64,000 bases of DNA from Rathayibacter sp. Leaf185 (GTDB taxonomy: Bacteria; Actinomycetota; Actinomycetes; Actinomycetales; Microbacteriaceae): contig NZ_LMPP01000001.1 in NCBI RefSeq assembly GCF_001423885.1, positions 1,279,543 to 1,343,542 on the forward strand. Direction: 5' to 3'. A program made the translations under genes and the position numbers. This document shows, in pieces, positions 25,655 through 34,606 of this stretch. Under the pieces are notes generated by a model. That model was not told the DNA's origin, did not search any database, and was given only the letters and a program-made list of their open reading frames with translations. Within the stretch, counting starts at the first letter, position 1; each line of letters starts with the position of its first letter.

Positions 25655-25676
25655 GCGCTTCTTCCGTTCGCGAGGG

Positions 25677-26912
25677 TCAGGCGGAGGCGCCGAGAGCGTC
25701 GACGGACGCGATCGCGTCGGGGGGCGGGTCGGAGTCTCCGGCGGCCGCGGCGGGATCCGCGAGCGCACGCCGCCAGGGTAGCTCCGCAGCACCCACCAGC
25801 TCCAGCCTCGACCGCAGTGCGGCCCGCTCGATCCGCACCCCGCGGGCGAGGTCGCTCAGGGCGCGCGCCGAGACGCGGGCGGCGAGGCGCTCGCGGTCGA
25901 CGGTGAGCAGGGAGCCGAGGAAGCCGCCGAGGACGACGGCCGTGGGGTTGAAGAGGTTGATGTACGTCGAGAGTCCCTCGGACAGCAGGTCGACCTGGCG
26001 GGCGACCTCGGCGAGGACCGCCGGGTCGCGGGAGGTGCCGAGCGCGATGTCGAGCTCGTCCTGGTCGAGGACCCGAGCGCCGAGGACGTCGAGGAGGGAG
26101 CGCATCCGCACCTCGGCCTCGAGGCAGCCGTGGCGACCGCAGCTGCAGCGCCGGCCGCCCGCGGCGACTAGGGTGTGGCCGAGCTCGGCGGCGAACCCCG
26201 AGGAGCCCTGCAGCGGGATCCCGCCGATGATGACGCCTCCGCCGATGCCCCCCGCGCCGCCGGTGACGTAGACGACGTCGGCGACGCCGCGCGCGGCTCC
26301 GAAGAGCGACTCGCCGATCGCGCCGAGGCTCGCGTCGTTGCCGACCGAGACCGGGAGGCCGAGTGCCCGGGACAGGAGTGAGGACAGGTCGACGTTGCGC
26401 CAGCCGAGGTGGGGCGCGAGGTGGACGAAGCCGGAGTCGATCTGGACCAGGCCCGGGACCGCGACGCCGGCGCCGAGGAGGATGCGGCGCGACTCGCGCT
26501 CGGCCCGGAAGCCCTCGACGATGCCCGTGACCACGCGCACGACCGTGTCGGGCGACGCCGGCTTCGGGGTGTCGAAGCGGACGCGGCGCAGCAGGTCGCC
26601 GTTGAGGCCCACGAGACCGACGATGATCGCGTCGGTGTCGAGGTGCACGCCGACCACGGCGAAGGTGCGGCCGGGAACGACGGTGGCGCTCGGGCGGCCG
26701 ATGCGTCCGTCGGGAGCCGTCGTCTCCTCCTCGACCCAGCCGAGCTCGGTCAGCTCGCCGACGAGGTTCGCGACGGCGGAGCGGTTGAGGCCGGTGAGGC
26801 GGCCGAGGTCGGCGCGGCTGGTGGGGCCGCTGCGGTGCACCAGGGTCGCGATCGCGGCGAGGTTGTGGCGGCGGAGCAGGGCGTTGCTCGACGGACCGAC
26901 TGCTCCTGCCAT
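25677..26912 (-). CDS. ROK-family transcriptional repressor
   Basis: 411 aa: an N-terminal winged helix-turn-helix (about 15-70, with TSRADLGRLTGLNRSAVANL) and a C-terminal ROK sugar-kinase-like domain carrying the zinc motif CSCGRHGCLE. It lies directly downstream of the permease gene of a sugar ABC importer, so it probably represses that operon and responds to the imported sugar or its phosphate. The inverted repeat TTGTC-N6-GACAA over the chvE -10 is a plausible operator (inference). The start at 26912 has a weak ribosome site. Confidence 0.88.
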   Translation of the reverse strand: MAGAVGPSSNALLRRHNLAAIATLVHRSGPTSRADLGRLTGLNRSAVANLVGELTELGWVEEETTAPDGRIGRPSATVVPGRTFAVVGVHLDTDAIIVGLVGLNGDLLRRVRFDTPKPASPDTVVRVVTGIVEGFRAERESRRILLGAGVAVPGLVQIDSGFVHLAPHLGWRNVDLSSLLSRALGLPVSVGNDASLGAIGESLFGAARGVADVVYVTGGAGGIGGGVIIGGIPLQGSSGFAAELGHTLVAAGGRRCSCGRHGCLEAEVRMRSLLDVLGARVLDQDELDIALGTSRDPAVLAEVARQVDLLSEGLSTYINLFNPTAVVLGGFLGSLLTVDRERLAARVSARALSDLARGVRIERAALRSRLELVGAAELPWRRALADPAAAAGDSDPPPDAIASVDALGASA

Positions 26913-26960
26913 GCTCGTCCGTCTCTCGTCGGGTCGGCCCGAGGAGGGCCGCGGATGCAC

Positions 26961-26997
26961 TCGGGCGCGGCCCCCTGGAGGAGAGCGCCGCGCCCGA
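26961..26997 (-). terminator. Stem-loop between permease and ROK genes
   Basis: TCGGGCGCGG (26961-26970) and CCGCGCCCGA (26988-26997) can pair with a 17-nt loop. It has no T-run. It lies between the mmsB stop and the ROK start on the minus strand and may attenuate transcription into the repressor gene. Confidence 0.45.
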
Positions 26998-27047
26998 GAA
27001 CTGTATAAGGAGGAGCCGGAGGTCGCCCCGGCGTACTCGCTGAGCGT

Positions 27048-28277
27048 CTAGCGCCCGCCCGCCCTCCGCTTGTTGAAGATGTCGAACGCCACGGCGAGCA
27101 GCAGCACGAAGCCCTTGATCGCCATCTGCCAGGCGGCGTCGACCGACAGGATCGACAGGCCCATGTTGAGCACGCCCATCACGAGACCGCCGATCACGGC
27201 TCCGACGACCGTGCCGACGCCTCCCTGCACGGCCGCGCCTCCGATGAAGACCGCCGCGATCGCGTCGAGCTCGTAGTTCTGACCGGCCGAGGCGACCGCA
27301 CCACCGGCGCGCGCGGTGCTGACGATGCCCGCGACTCCGGCCAGGGCGCCCATGTTGACGAAGATGAAGAAGTTGACCCACTTCGTCTTGACGCCCGACA
27401 TCATCGCGGCGAACAGGTTGCCGCCCATCGCGTAGATGTGGCGGCCGAACACCGTGCGGCCGAGCACGAAGCTGTAGGCGAGGATCAGCACGGCGAGCAC
27501 GATCAGGATGATCGGCGTGCCGCTGTAGCCCGCGAGCAGCCAGGCGAGGGCCATGATCGCGACGACAGCGACGACCGCCTTCACGGAGAAGGACGCGATC
27601 GGCTCGCGCGGGAGCTCGAGTCGGCGCAGCGTCGCGCGGGTGCGCACCTGCTGCACCACGAGGGCGACGCAGACCAGGAGCCCGAGCAGCAGCGTGAGGG
27701 CGTCGCGGCCGGCGATGCCGCCGAGGACGCCCGGCAGCCAGCCCGCGCCGATGGCGGTGAACTCGGTCGGGAGGCCGTTGATCGTGCCGCCGGTGAGCAG
27801 CACGAGGGTGAATCCGCGGAAGATCAGCATGCCCGCGAGGGTCACGATGAACGCGGGTATGCCCACGAAGGCGACCCAGAAGCCCTGCCACGCGCCGACG
27901 AGCGCGCCGGTCACGAGGGCGACGACGACCGCGGCCCACCAGGGCAGGCCCCAGTTGTTCATCGCGATCGCCGAGATCGCTCCGACCATGGCGACGACCG
28001 AGCCGACCGAGAGGTCGATGTGGCCGGCGATGATCACCATCACCATGCCGATGGCGAGGATCAGGACGTAGGCGTTCTGCTGGATCAGGTTGTTGACGTT
28101 GCCCGGCAGCAGGAGGCGGCCGTTCGTCAGCACCTGGAACAGCAGGATGATGATCGCCAGCGCGGCGAGGATGCCGTACTGCCGGAGGTTGATGTTCAGT
28201 CGACGGGCGCGCTTGGGCGGTGTCGACGGCGTGCTCGCCGGCGTGCCGGCCGGCGCTGTGGTGGTCGTGGCGCTCAT
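27048..28277 (-). CDS. mmsB: Sugar ABC transporter permease (MmsB/XylH type)
   Basis: The membrane channel subunit of a monosaccharide importer, 409 aa with about 10 or more TM helices after a Thr/Pro-rich N-terminus. The BPD-transp-2 family motif is seen in [15 protein letters not shown], and [21 protein letters not shown] lies near the C-terminus. Its start overlaps the ATPase stop by ATGA. It works with the ATPase and binding protein encoded just before it. Substrate by family: xylose, glucose, galactose or arabinose type sugars. Confidence 0.9.
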   Translation of the reverse strand: MSATTTTAPAGTPASTPSTPPKRARRLNINLRQYGILAALAIIILLFQVLTNGRLLLPGNVNNLIQQNAYVLILAIGMVMVIIAGHIDLSVGSVVAMVGAISAIAMNNWGLPWWAAVVVALVTGALVGAWQGFWVAFVGIPAFIVTLAGMLIFRGFTLVLLTGGTINGLPTEFTAIGAGWLPGVLGGIAGRDALTLLLGLLVCVALVVQQVRTRATLRRLELPREPIASFSVKAVVAVVAIMALAWLLAGYSGTPIILIVLAVLILAYSFVLGRTVFGRHIYAMGGNLFAAMMSGVKTKWVNFFIFVNMGALAGVAGIVSTARAGGAVASAGQNYELDAIAAVFIGGAAVQGGVGTVVGAVIGGLVMGVLNMGLSILSVDAAWQMAIKGFVLLLAVAFDIFNKRRAGGR

Positions 28278-29815
28278 CGGGCCTGGTCCCTTCCGGCGGT
28301 CATGTAGTGCATGAGGTGCTCCTGGGTGGCGTCGGCACGGTCGATCTCGCCCGTGATGCGCCCCTCGGAGATGGTGTAGATGCGGTCGGCGAGCCCGATC
28401 AGCTCGGGCAGTTCGGACGAGATGACGACGACCGCCTTGCCCTGGGCCGCGAGCTCGTTGATGATCCCGTAGATCTCGTACTTGGCTCCCACGTCGATGC
28501 CGCGGGTGGGCTCGTCGAGGATCAGCACATCGGGGCCCGAGAAGATCCACTTCGAGAGGACGACCTTCTGCTGGTTGCCGCCCGAGAGCTTGCCGGTGAC
28601 GGCCGAGACGCTCGGGGCCTTGATGTTCATCTTCGATCGGTACGAGTCGGCGACCTTGTACTCGCGGTGCTTGTCGACGACTCCGAGGCGGGCGAGCCGC
28701 GACAGGGCCGCGGCCGACACGTTGACGGTGATGTCGCCGATCAGGTTGAGGCCGTAGCGCTTGCGGTCCTCGGTCGCGTAGGCGAGCCCGTTGCGGATCG
28801 CCTCGTCGACGGTGCGGGTCTGGATCTCCTTGCCGTCCTTGAAGACGCGGCCCGAGATGCCGGTCCCGTAGCTCCTCCCGAAGATGCTCATCGCGAGCTC
28901 GGTGCGCCCGGCGCCCATCAGCCCCGCGAAGCCGACGATCTCGCCGGCGCGCACGGTGAAGGAGGCGTCCTCGACCACGACGCGGTTGATGTCGACGGGG
29001 TGGTGGACGGTCCAGTGCTCGACGCGCAGCTTCTCCTCGCCGATCTGCGGATCGCGCGGCGGGAACATGCTGTTGAGATCGCGGCCGACCATCGCGCGGA
29101 TGATCCGGCTCTCGGAGGCGTCCTCCCCGGCCATCGCGAAGCTCTCGATCGTGCGGCCGTCGCGGATGATCGTCACCGTGTCGGCGATGGCCCGGATCTC
29201 CTTCAGCTTGTGGCTGATGATGATGCAGGTGATGCCCTGCTGGCGCAGCTGGTCGATGAGGCCGAGCAGGTGATCGCTGTCCTCGTCGTTCAGGGCGGCC
29301 GTCGGCTCGTCGAGGATGAGGAGCTTGACCTCCTTGGCGAGGGCCTTGGCGATCTCGACGAGCTGCTGCTTGCCGACTCCGAGCTCGAGGATCTTGGTCG
29401 CGGGGCCCTCGGCCAGGCCCACGCGGGCGAGCAGCTTCGCCGCCTCCGCGTTGGTGGCGTTCCAGTCGATGACCCCGCGCTTGGACTTCTCGTTGCCGAG
29501 GAAGATGTTCTCGGCGATCGAGAGGTAGGGGCTGAGCGCGAGCTCCTGATGGATGATGACGATGCCGTCGGCCTCGCTGTCGTTGATCGAGCGGAACTGC
29601 GCCTCCTTCCCCTCGAACTCGATGGAGCCCTCGAAGCTGCCGACGGGGTAGACGCCCGAGAGGACCTTCATGAGCGTCGACTTGCCGGCGCCGTTCTCGC
29701 CGCAGATGGCGTGGACCTCGCCCGGCTGGACCGAGATCGAGACCCCGTCGAGGGCGCGGACGCCGCCGCCGAACTCCTTGACGATGTCGCGCATGATGAG
29801 GATGGGACTGGCCAA
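28274..29815 (-). CDS. mmsA: Sugar ABC transporter ATP-binding protein (MmsA/XylG type)
   Basis: 513 aa with two fused ABC cassettes, as in all carbohydrate uptake transporter-2 ATPases. The first cassette shows Walker [10 protein letters not shown] (39-47), signature [15 protein letters not shown] and Walker [12 protein letters not shown]. The second has a degenerate Walker A and the strong signature LSGGNQQKV with [12 protein letters not shown]. It is separated from the binding-protein gene by a 100-bp gap with a strong hairpin. Confidence 0.93.
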   Translation of the reverse strand: MASPILIMRDIVKEFGGGVRALDGVSISVQPGEVHAICGENGAGKSTLMKVLSGVYPVGSFEGSIEFEGKEAQFRSINDSEADGIVIIHQELALSPYLSIAENIFLGNEKSKRGVIDWNATNAEAAKLLARVGLAEGPATKILELGVGKQQLVEIAKALAKEVKLLILDEPTAALNDEDSDHLLGLIDQLRQQGITCIIISHKLKEIRAIADTVTIIRDGRTIESFAMAGEDASESRIIRAMVGRDLNSMFPPRDPQIGEEKLRVEHWTVHHPVDINRVVVEDASFTVRAGEIVGFAGLMGAGRTELAMSIFGRSYGTGISGRVFKDGKEIQTRTVDEAIRNGLAYATEDRKRYGLNLIGDITVNVSAAALSRLARLGVVDKHREYKVADSYRSKMNIKAPSVSAVTGKLSGGNQQKVVLSKWIFSGPDVLILDEPTRGIDVGAKYEIYGIINELAAQGKAVVVISSELPELIGLADRIYTISEGRITGEIDRADATQEHLMHYMTAGRDQAR

Positions 29816-29869
29816 CAGGGCCTCGCTTCGTTGTGCAGGGATGGGCTTCGAGGGGAGGAAGGGGGAGAA

Positions 29870-29909
29870 GGGCGGGGGAGGGGAGAATCACTCCTCCCCT
29901 CCCCCGCCC
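29870..29909 (-). terminator. Strong intra-operon stem-loop between chvE and mmsA
   Basis: A perfect 16-bp stem: GGGCGGGGGAGGGGAG (29870-29885) and its complement at 29894-29909, with an 8-nt loop. It begins 7 nt after the chvE stop codon on the minus strand. Such hairpins usually stabilise the binding-protein mRNA and reduce read-through into the ATPase and permease genes. Confidence 0.75.
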
Positions 29910-29915
29910 GACCGA

Positions 29916-31040
29916 TCAGAGGCCGACGTCGCCGGCCTTGAGGAAGCCGGAGTCGACGAGGACCGACTGCACGTCGTCCTTGGTGACGACCTGCGGCTCG
30001 AGGAGGAAGGACGGGACGACCTTCTCGCCGTTGTCGTACGTCTCGGTGTCGTTCACCTCGGGCTCCTCGCCCGCCACGATCGACTGCACCATCTGGAACA
30101 CGCGGTCACCGAGGGTGCGGGTGTCCTTCCAGACGGTCATCGACTGCTCGTCGGCGAGGATCGCCTTGACGTTCGCCTTGTCGGCGTCCTGACCGGTGAT
30201 CACCGGGTAGTCGGCGCCGGGGGCGTAGCCGGCCGACTTGAGCGAGGCCTCGATGCCGATGGCCAGGCTGTCGTTGGGCGAGAGCACGACGTCGACCTTC
30301 TGGTCTCCGGTGTAGAAGGAGGAGAGGCGGTTGTCCATCTCGGACTGCGCCTTGTCGGAGGCCCAGCCCTGGATGCCGATCGACGCCCAGTCGTCGTTGG
30401 ACGCGGGCGACTTGCCCGAGGGGACGACGAGCTTGCCGCTCTCGACGTAGGGCTGGAGGACGTCCCAGGCTCCCGAGAAGAAGAACTTGGCGTTGTTGTC
30501 GTCGGGGCTGCCGGCGAAGGGCTCGAGGGTGAAGGGTCCCGCGGCGTTGGCGAGGTCGAGGGTGTCCTCGATGTACTGGCCCTGGAGCTGGCCGACCTTG
30601 TAGTTGTCGAACGTCGCGTAGTAGTCGACGTCGGGGGTGCCGTTGATCAGGCGGTCGTAGGCGATGACGGTGGCGTTCTGCTTCTTCGCCTCGGCGAGGA
30701 CCGGGGCGAGCGCCTCGCCGTCGATGGCCGCGATGACGAGGATCTTCGATCCTCCGGCGATCTGGTTCTGGATCTGCGAGATCTGCTGGTCGGTCTTGTT
30801 GTCGGCGTACTGGAGGTCGACGGTGCAGTCCTCGCCCTCCAGCTGCTTCTGCAGGCCTTCGCCGTCGTTGATCCAGCGCTCGAGGCTGCGCGTGGGCATC
30901 GAGATGCCGACGTTGCAGTCGCCTTCTGCGCTCTCGCCTCCGGCACCACCGGAGTTGGCGGGGCTCGCCGAACAGGCGGCGAGACCGAGGGAGATGATGC
31001 CGGCGGCGGCCAGCGTGGTGATGCTGCGGGAGAACTTCAT
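29916..31040 (-). CDS. chvE: ChvE-type multiple-monosaccharide-binding lipoprotein
   Basis: 374 aa, a periplasmic-binding-protein-like lipoprotein that captures sugar outside the membrane. Lipobox LAAC places the lipidated Cys at residue 23. The mature part begins with the ChvE signature (VGISMPTRSLERWINDGEGL) and contains LQYADNKTDQQISQIQNQIA and VIAAIDGEALAPVL. The ATG at 31040 is favoured because GAGAGGA lies 9 nt upstream; an ATG 9 nt earlier touches that site. A good promoter and operator lie upstream. It heads the operon chvE-mmsA-mmsB-ROK. Confidence 0.92.
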   Translation of the reverse strand: MKFSRSITTLAAAGIISLGLAACSASPANSGGAGGESAEGDCNVGISMPTRSLERWINDGEGLQKQLEGEDCTVDLQYADNKTDQQISQIQNQIAGGSKILVIAAIDGEALAPVLAEAKKQNATVIAYDRLINGTPDVDYYATFDNYKVGQLQGQYIEDTLDLANAAGPFTLEPFAGSPDDNNAKFFFSGAWDVLQPYVESGKLVVPSGKSPASNDDWASIGIQGWASDKAQSEMDNRLSSFYTGDQKVDVVLSPNDSLAIGIEASLKSAGYAPGADYPVITGQDADKANVKAILADEQSMTVWKDTRTLGDRVFQMVQSIVAGEEPEVNDTETYDNGEKVVPSFLLEPQVVTKDDVQSVLVDSGFLKAGDVGL

Positions 31041-31154
31041 GGAGTGCATTCCTCTCTGAAAGCAGTGTCCTGGTGGGAGGACGGCGCGAGAGCGTGCACT
31101 GTGGAGCACGCCGTCGTGTCGTCGCCCGGGAGGGCGGGGGAGCCCCGAGGGGCT

Positions 31155-31170
31155 TTGTCCACGGAGACAA
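31155..31170 (-). promoter_or_regulatory. Candidate operator over the chvE promoter
   Basis: The inverted repeat TTGTC-N6-GACAA overlaps the distal end of the chvE -10 hexamer and the expected transcription start. That is the position expected for a repressor. The ROK protein encoded in the same operon is the likely binder (inference). Confidence 0.5.
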
Positions 31171-31197
31171 CATATTGCCTGGGTGTGCGGGTGGCAA
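31169..31197 (-). promoter_or_regulatory. chvE promoter
   Basis: On the minus strand a -35 TTGCCA (31197-31192) is followed by a 17-bp spacer and -10 TATGTT (31174-31169). Both fit housekeeping-sigma consensus well. The transcript would have a leader of about 120 nt before the ATG at 31040. Confidence 0.65.
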
Positions 31198-31249
31198 GGA
31201 CGGATCGGGATCGGTTCCGGGTGTTGCCGAACCGTGATGTGGCGCGGGG

Positions 31250-31261
31250 GAGAGCGCTCTC
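31250..31261. promoter_or_regulatory. LacI-type palindrome GAGAGCGCTCTC
   Basis: A perfect 12-bp palindrome with central AGCGCT, like operators of LacI-family sugar repressors in actinobacteria. It lies about 55 bp upstream of the chvE -35. No LacI gene is in the window. A shorter version occurs at 1896-1905. Confidence 0.45.
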
Positions 31262-31288
31262 AGTATCGGGTGGCGGCTCTCGGCGCGC

Positions 31289-32317
31289 TCATCGGAGGAG
31301 GAGCCGCGTGACCCGGCCCGTCGCCCACTCGATCGGGCCGGTGCCGCAGAAGCGCCACCAGAGCACGCCGGCGGCCCAGACTCCGAGCAGCAGCAGGGCG
31401 AAGGCCCAGGGCGTGTCGTTCGTGTAGCCGTAGCCGGCGGCCGCGAGTGCCGCGACGACTCCGACCTGGAGGACGTAGACCGAGAGGGCGAGCGAGCCGA
31501 CGGCGCGGAAGGGGAGGAAGACCGTCTGTGCCGTCTTCGCGGTGGCGATCAGGACGACGACCACGTAGACGGCGAGGACGAGCCCGAGGTCGTGCAGGGT
31601 GTCGGGGTAGCTGCCCGACACGAACTCGAGGCCTGTTGCGCGCTTCAGCAGCGGGCGTGCCGGGTAGGCGAGCACGGCGACGACCGCGAGCACGGCGAGG
31701 AGGCGGTCGCGGCGGAAGCCGTGGCGGAGCAGCAGCGCGCCGAGCAGGAAGAAGGGCAGGAGGCTGGTCGCGCGGTACGTCGGCCCGACGAAGACCCAGT
31801 TGAGCGCGTAGCCCGCGGGTGTCTGGGAGTAGCGGACGAGCGGATCGGCGGCGGCGGCGACGGCGGCGTTCAGTGGCGCGCCGACGACGACGACCACCAC
31901 GGCGATCGCTGCGACGAGGCGGGAGCGCAGGAGCAGGATCGGTGTCCCGACCGCGAGCACGACTCCGAGGAACGCCAGCACGATCGCGATCCAGGTGCCC
32001 CAGGTGCTGAGCCACAGCCCGAGGGCGATGAGGATCACCGCGCGGATCGCGTTCTGCAGCACCACTCGGCCTCCGGAGGCGCCGGGGCGCGCGAGCACCA
32101 GCGCGGCCGACATCCCCATCACCAGAGCGAACAGGGGGGAGGCGAGGTCGCTCAGGTTGCTCGTGACGAAGCCGATCGCGCCCGTCCGCTGGCTCGGGAG
32201 CAGGGGCATCGCGTGCGCGACGAGCATCGCGACGATCGCGATGCCGCGCAGCGCGTCGGGGACGAGGAGTCGATCGGGGTGGAGGCGAGGAGCGGGACGC
32301 GCGGAGGTCTCGATCAT
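31289..32317 (-). CDS. DUF418/HGSNAT-like polytopic membrane protein
   Basis: 342 aa with about 9-10 TM helices. The N-terminal motif RLLVPDALRGIAIVAMLVAH is typical of the heparan-alpha-glucosaminide N-acetyltransferase/DUF1624 group, and the end (GPIEWATGRVTRLL) matches DUF418 proteins. These are membrane acyltransferase-like proteins of mostly unknown acceptor. It stands alone on the minus strand, 248 bp upstream of the sugar importer start. No ribosome-site conflict is seen at the ATG at 32317. Confidence 0.82.
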   Translation of the reverse strand: MIETSARPAPRLHPDRLLVPDALRGIAIVAMLVAHAMPLLPSQRTGAIGFVTSNLSDLASPLFALVMGMSAALVLARPGASGGRVVLQNAIRAVILIALGLWLSTWGTWIAIVLAFLGVVLAVGTPILLLRSRLVAAIAVVVVVVGAPLNAAVAAAADPLVRYSQTPAGYALNWVFVGPTYRATSLLPFFLLGALLLRHGFRRDRLLAVLAVVAVLAYPARPLLKRATGLEFVSGSYPDTLHDLGLVLAVYVVVVLIATAKTAQTVFLPFRAVGSLALSVYVLQVGVVAALAAAGYGYTNDTPWAFALLLLGVWAAGVLWWRFCGTGPIEWATGRVTRLLLR

Positions 32318-32701
32318 GGGGGAAGGCTAGGTGGCGCGCAGCGCTGGAGGGTCGCGTTGCGCGATGCCCGGCCCGCCTGGCACGTTGCGCGGCGGGATCG
32401 CGGCTGGTCGGTGCCGCCGTCCTCGGTGAAGCGGACGAGGTCGGGCAGGCGGCGCCTCCACGGTCGCCGCGGGCCGCACCGGGGGCGGGTTCACCGCACG
32501 TCGATCGACGCGCGCGCGAAGGCCTCTTCCGTGAGCAGACCGTACGGTTCGCGCGTCCACGCGTATGGAAGGCGTGAGGACGCCCGAACCCGCACCCCAC
32601 CGGGTGTTGCATCAGGACTCGTGCCGGCCCCGCACTCATCGCGGGCCGGCGCGGGCGCCTCCGCATTCGGGGGCGGCCCTCCGCCTCCGGATGGAGTTCT
32701 C
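32318..32701. other. Upstream region of the kdp locus
   Basis: A 384-bp gap without a convincing gene. A strong GC hairpin is formed by GCCGGCCCCGC and GCGGGCCGGC around 32623-32651, about 55 bp before the first small gene. No consensus -35/-10 pair, KdpE site or riboswitch was identified with confidence. Control by the KdpD/KdpE pair encoded downstream is expected from the family. Confidence 0.4.
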
Positions 32702-32842
32702 GTGCTCGACATCATCTACGTGATCGGCGTCCTCGCCGTCTTCGCGCTCGTCGGCGTCATCGCCAAGGGGGTCGAGAAGCTCGCTCCCACGCCGCGCGGC
32801 ACCTCCGGCCGTCGCGCGGCGACAAGCGAGGTCGACGCATGA
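32702..32842 (+). CDS. Small membrane protein preceding kdpF
   Basis: 46 aa from a GTG with GGAG 5 nt upstream. One TM helix (about residues 3-22, [20 protein letters not shown]) is followed by a basic, Ser/Thr-rich cytoplasmic tail. Its stop overlaps the kdpF start as ATGA, so it is translated with the Kdp complex. It is too small for family assignment. It may be an extra small subunit of KdpFABC or a regulator of it (inference). Confidence 0.6.
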   Translation: MLDIIYVIGVLAVFALVGVIAKGVEKLAPTPRGTSGRRAATSEVDA

Positions 32843-32928
32843 TCGTCTTCGACTCCCTCGCCGCGATCCTCGCGATCGCCTCGATCGGGTACCTCGTCTT
32901 CGCGCTCGTGAAGCCGGAGCGCTTCTGA
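32839..32928 (+). CDS. kdpF: K+-transporting ATPase small subunit KdpF
   Basis: 29 aa, a single TM helix ([17 protein letters not shown]) ending KPERF, the hallmark of KdpF, which stabilises the KdpABC complex. The stop overlaps the kdpA start (TGATG). Confidence 0.88.
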   Translation: MIVFDSLAAILAIASIGYLVFALVKPERF

Positions 32929-34601
32929 TGGACACCTTCCTCGCGATCCTGCAGGTCGCCTCCGTCGCCCTGATCCTCGTCCTCCTGTACCGCCCCCTCG
33001 GCGACTACATGGCGCACATCTACACCTCGAAGAGAGACCTCGCCGTCGAGCGCGGCTTCTACCGCCTCATCGGCGTCGACTCTCGCTCCGAGCAGAGCTG
33101 GAGCGCCTACCTCCGCGGGGTGCTCGCGTTCTCGCTGATCGGGGTGCTGCTCGTCTACGGGCTGCAGCGGGCGCAGGCCCTCCTGCCCTACTCCCTCGGG
33201 TTCCCGGCGATCCCGGAGGGGCTCTCGTTCAACACGGCGGTCTCGTTCGTCACCAACACCAACTGGCAGTCGTACTCGCCCGACGTGACCATGGGCTACT
33301 CGGTGCAGCTGCTCGGCCTCGCTGTGCAGAACTTCCTCTCGGCGGGAGTCGGCATCGCCGTCGCCATCGCGCTGGTGCGCGGCTTCGCGCGCCGCAACAG
33401 CGACTCGATCGGCAACTTCTGGGTCGACCTCACCCGCGGGACCCTCCGCCTCCTGCTCCCCGTCTCGGTGATCGCGGCGGTCCTGCTGCTCGCGGGCGGA
33501 GTGATCCAGAACCTCACCGGGTTCACCGACGTCACCACGATCACCGGCGGCACGCAGAGCATCCCGGGCGGGCCGGTCGCGTCGCAGGAGGCGATCAAGA
33601 TGGTCGGCACCAACGGCGGCGGCTTCTTCAACGCGAACTCGGCGCATCCGTTCGAGAACCCCACCGCCTGGACCAGCGCGCTGCAGGTGATCCTGATGCT
33701 CGCGATCCCGTTCTCGCTGCCGCGCACCTTCGGCCGCATGGTCGGCAACGCGAAGCAGGGCTACGCGATCGTCGCGGCGATGGCCACGATCTTCCTGTTC
33801 TCCCTCACGGCACTCACGCTGCTCGAGCTCGCGGGCAACGGCGCGGCTCCGCAGGCCGCCGGTGGTGCGATGGAGGGCAAGGAGACGCGATTCGGCATCG
33901 CCGGCTCCGCTCTGTTCGGGGCGACCAGCACGCTGACCTCGACCGGCGCGGTCAACTCGATGCACGACTCCTACACCGCGCTCGGCGGCATGCTGCCGAT
34001 GCTGAACATGATGCTCGGCGAGGTCGCCCCGGGCGGCGTCGGCTCCGGCCTCTACGGGATGCTCGTGCTCGCGATCCTCGCCGTCTTCATCGGCGGACTG
34101 CTCGTCGGCCGCACTCCGGAGTACCTGGGCAAGAAGCTCGGCCCCTACGAGATCAAGCTCGCGAGCATCTACATCCTGATCACGCCGACCCTCGTGCTGG
34201 CCGGCACGGCGCTGAGCTTCGCGATCCCCGCGGTGCGCGCCGATGTCGAGAGCACCTCGATCTGGAACCCGGGGCTGCACGGCCTCTCGGAGGTGCTCTA
34301 CGCCTTCACCTCGGCGGCCAACAACAACGGCTCGGCCTTCGCGGGGCTCACGGCGAACACTCCGTGGTTCACCACGGCCCTGGGCGTCGCGATGCTGCTC
34401 GGCCGGTTCCTGCCGATCGTGATGGTGCTGGCGCTCGCCGGCTCCCTCGCGAAGCAGGGCGCCACCCCGTCGACCGCGGGCACCCTGCCCACCCACCGGC
34501 CGCAGTTCGTCGGCCTGCTCGTCGGCGTCACCGTCATCGTCACCGCACTCACCTACTTCCCCGTGCTCGCACTCGGACCCCTCGCAGAAGGACTCCAGTA
34601 A
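32928..34601 (+). CDS. kdpA: K+-transporting ATPase subunit A (KdpA)
   Basis: The 557-aa, 10-TM channel-like subunit that selects and takes up K+ with high affinity. Selectivity-loop motifs are visible: [36 protein letters not shown] and the later [10 protein letters not shown]. It belongs to the superfamily of K+ transporters. It is the second of the kdpFABC genes and is followed 5 nt later by kdpB. Length is standard. Confidence 0.96.
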   Translation: MDTFLAILQVASVALILVLLYRPLGDYMAHIYTSKRDLAVERGFYRLIGVDSRSEQSWSAYLRGVLAFSLIGVLLVYGLQRAQALLPYSLGFPAIPEGLSFNTAVSFVTNTNWQSYSPDVTMGYSVQLLGLAVQNFLSAGVGIAVAIALVRGFARRNSDSIGNFWVDLTRGTLRLLLPVSVIAAVLLLAGGVIQNLTGFTDVTTITGGTQSIPGGPVASQEAIKMVGTNGGGFFNANSAHPFENPTAWTSALQVILMLAIPFSLPRTFGRMVGNAKQGYAIVAAMATIFLFSLTALTLLELAGNGAAPQAAGGAMEGKETRFGIAGSALFGATSTLTSTGAVNSMHDSYTALGGMLPMLNMMLGEVAPGGVGSGLYGMLVLAILAVFIGGLLVGRTPEYLGKKLGPYEIKLASIYILITPTLVLAGTALSFAIPAVRADVESTSIWNPGLHGLSEVLYAFTSAANNNGSAFAGLTANTPWFTTALGVAMLLGRFLPIVMVLALAGSLAKQGATPSTAGTLPTHRPQFVGLLVGVTVIVTALTYFPVLALGPLAEGLQ

Positions 34602-34606
34602 CCCCC

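Noticed and set aside
32318-32701. Possible c-di-AMP (ydaO) riboswitch before kdp
   Set aside because: kdp operons often have one, but the conserved core sequences were not found; only a GC-rich hairpin is visible.
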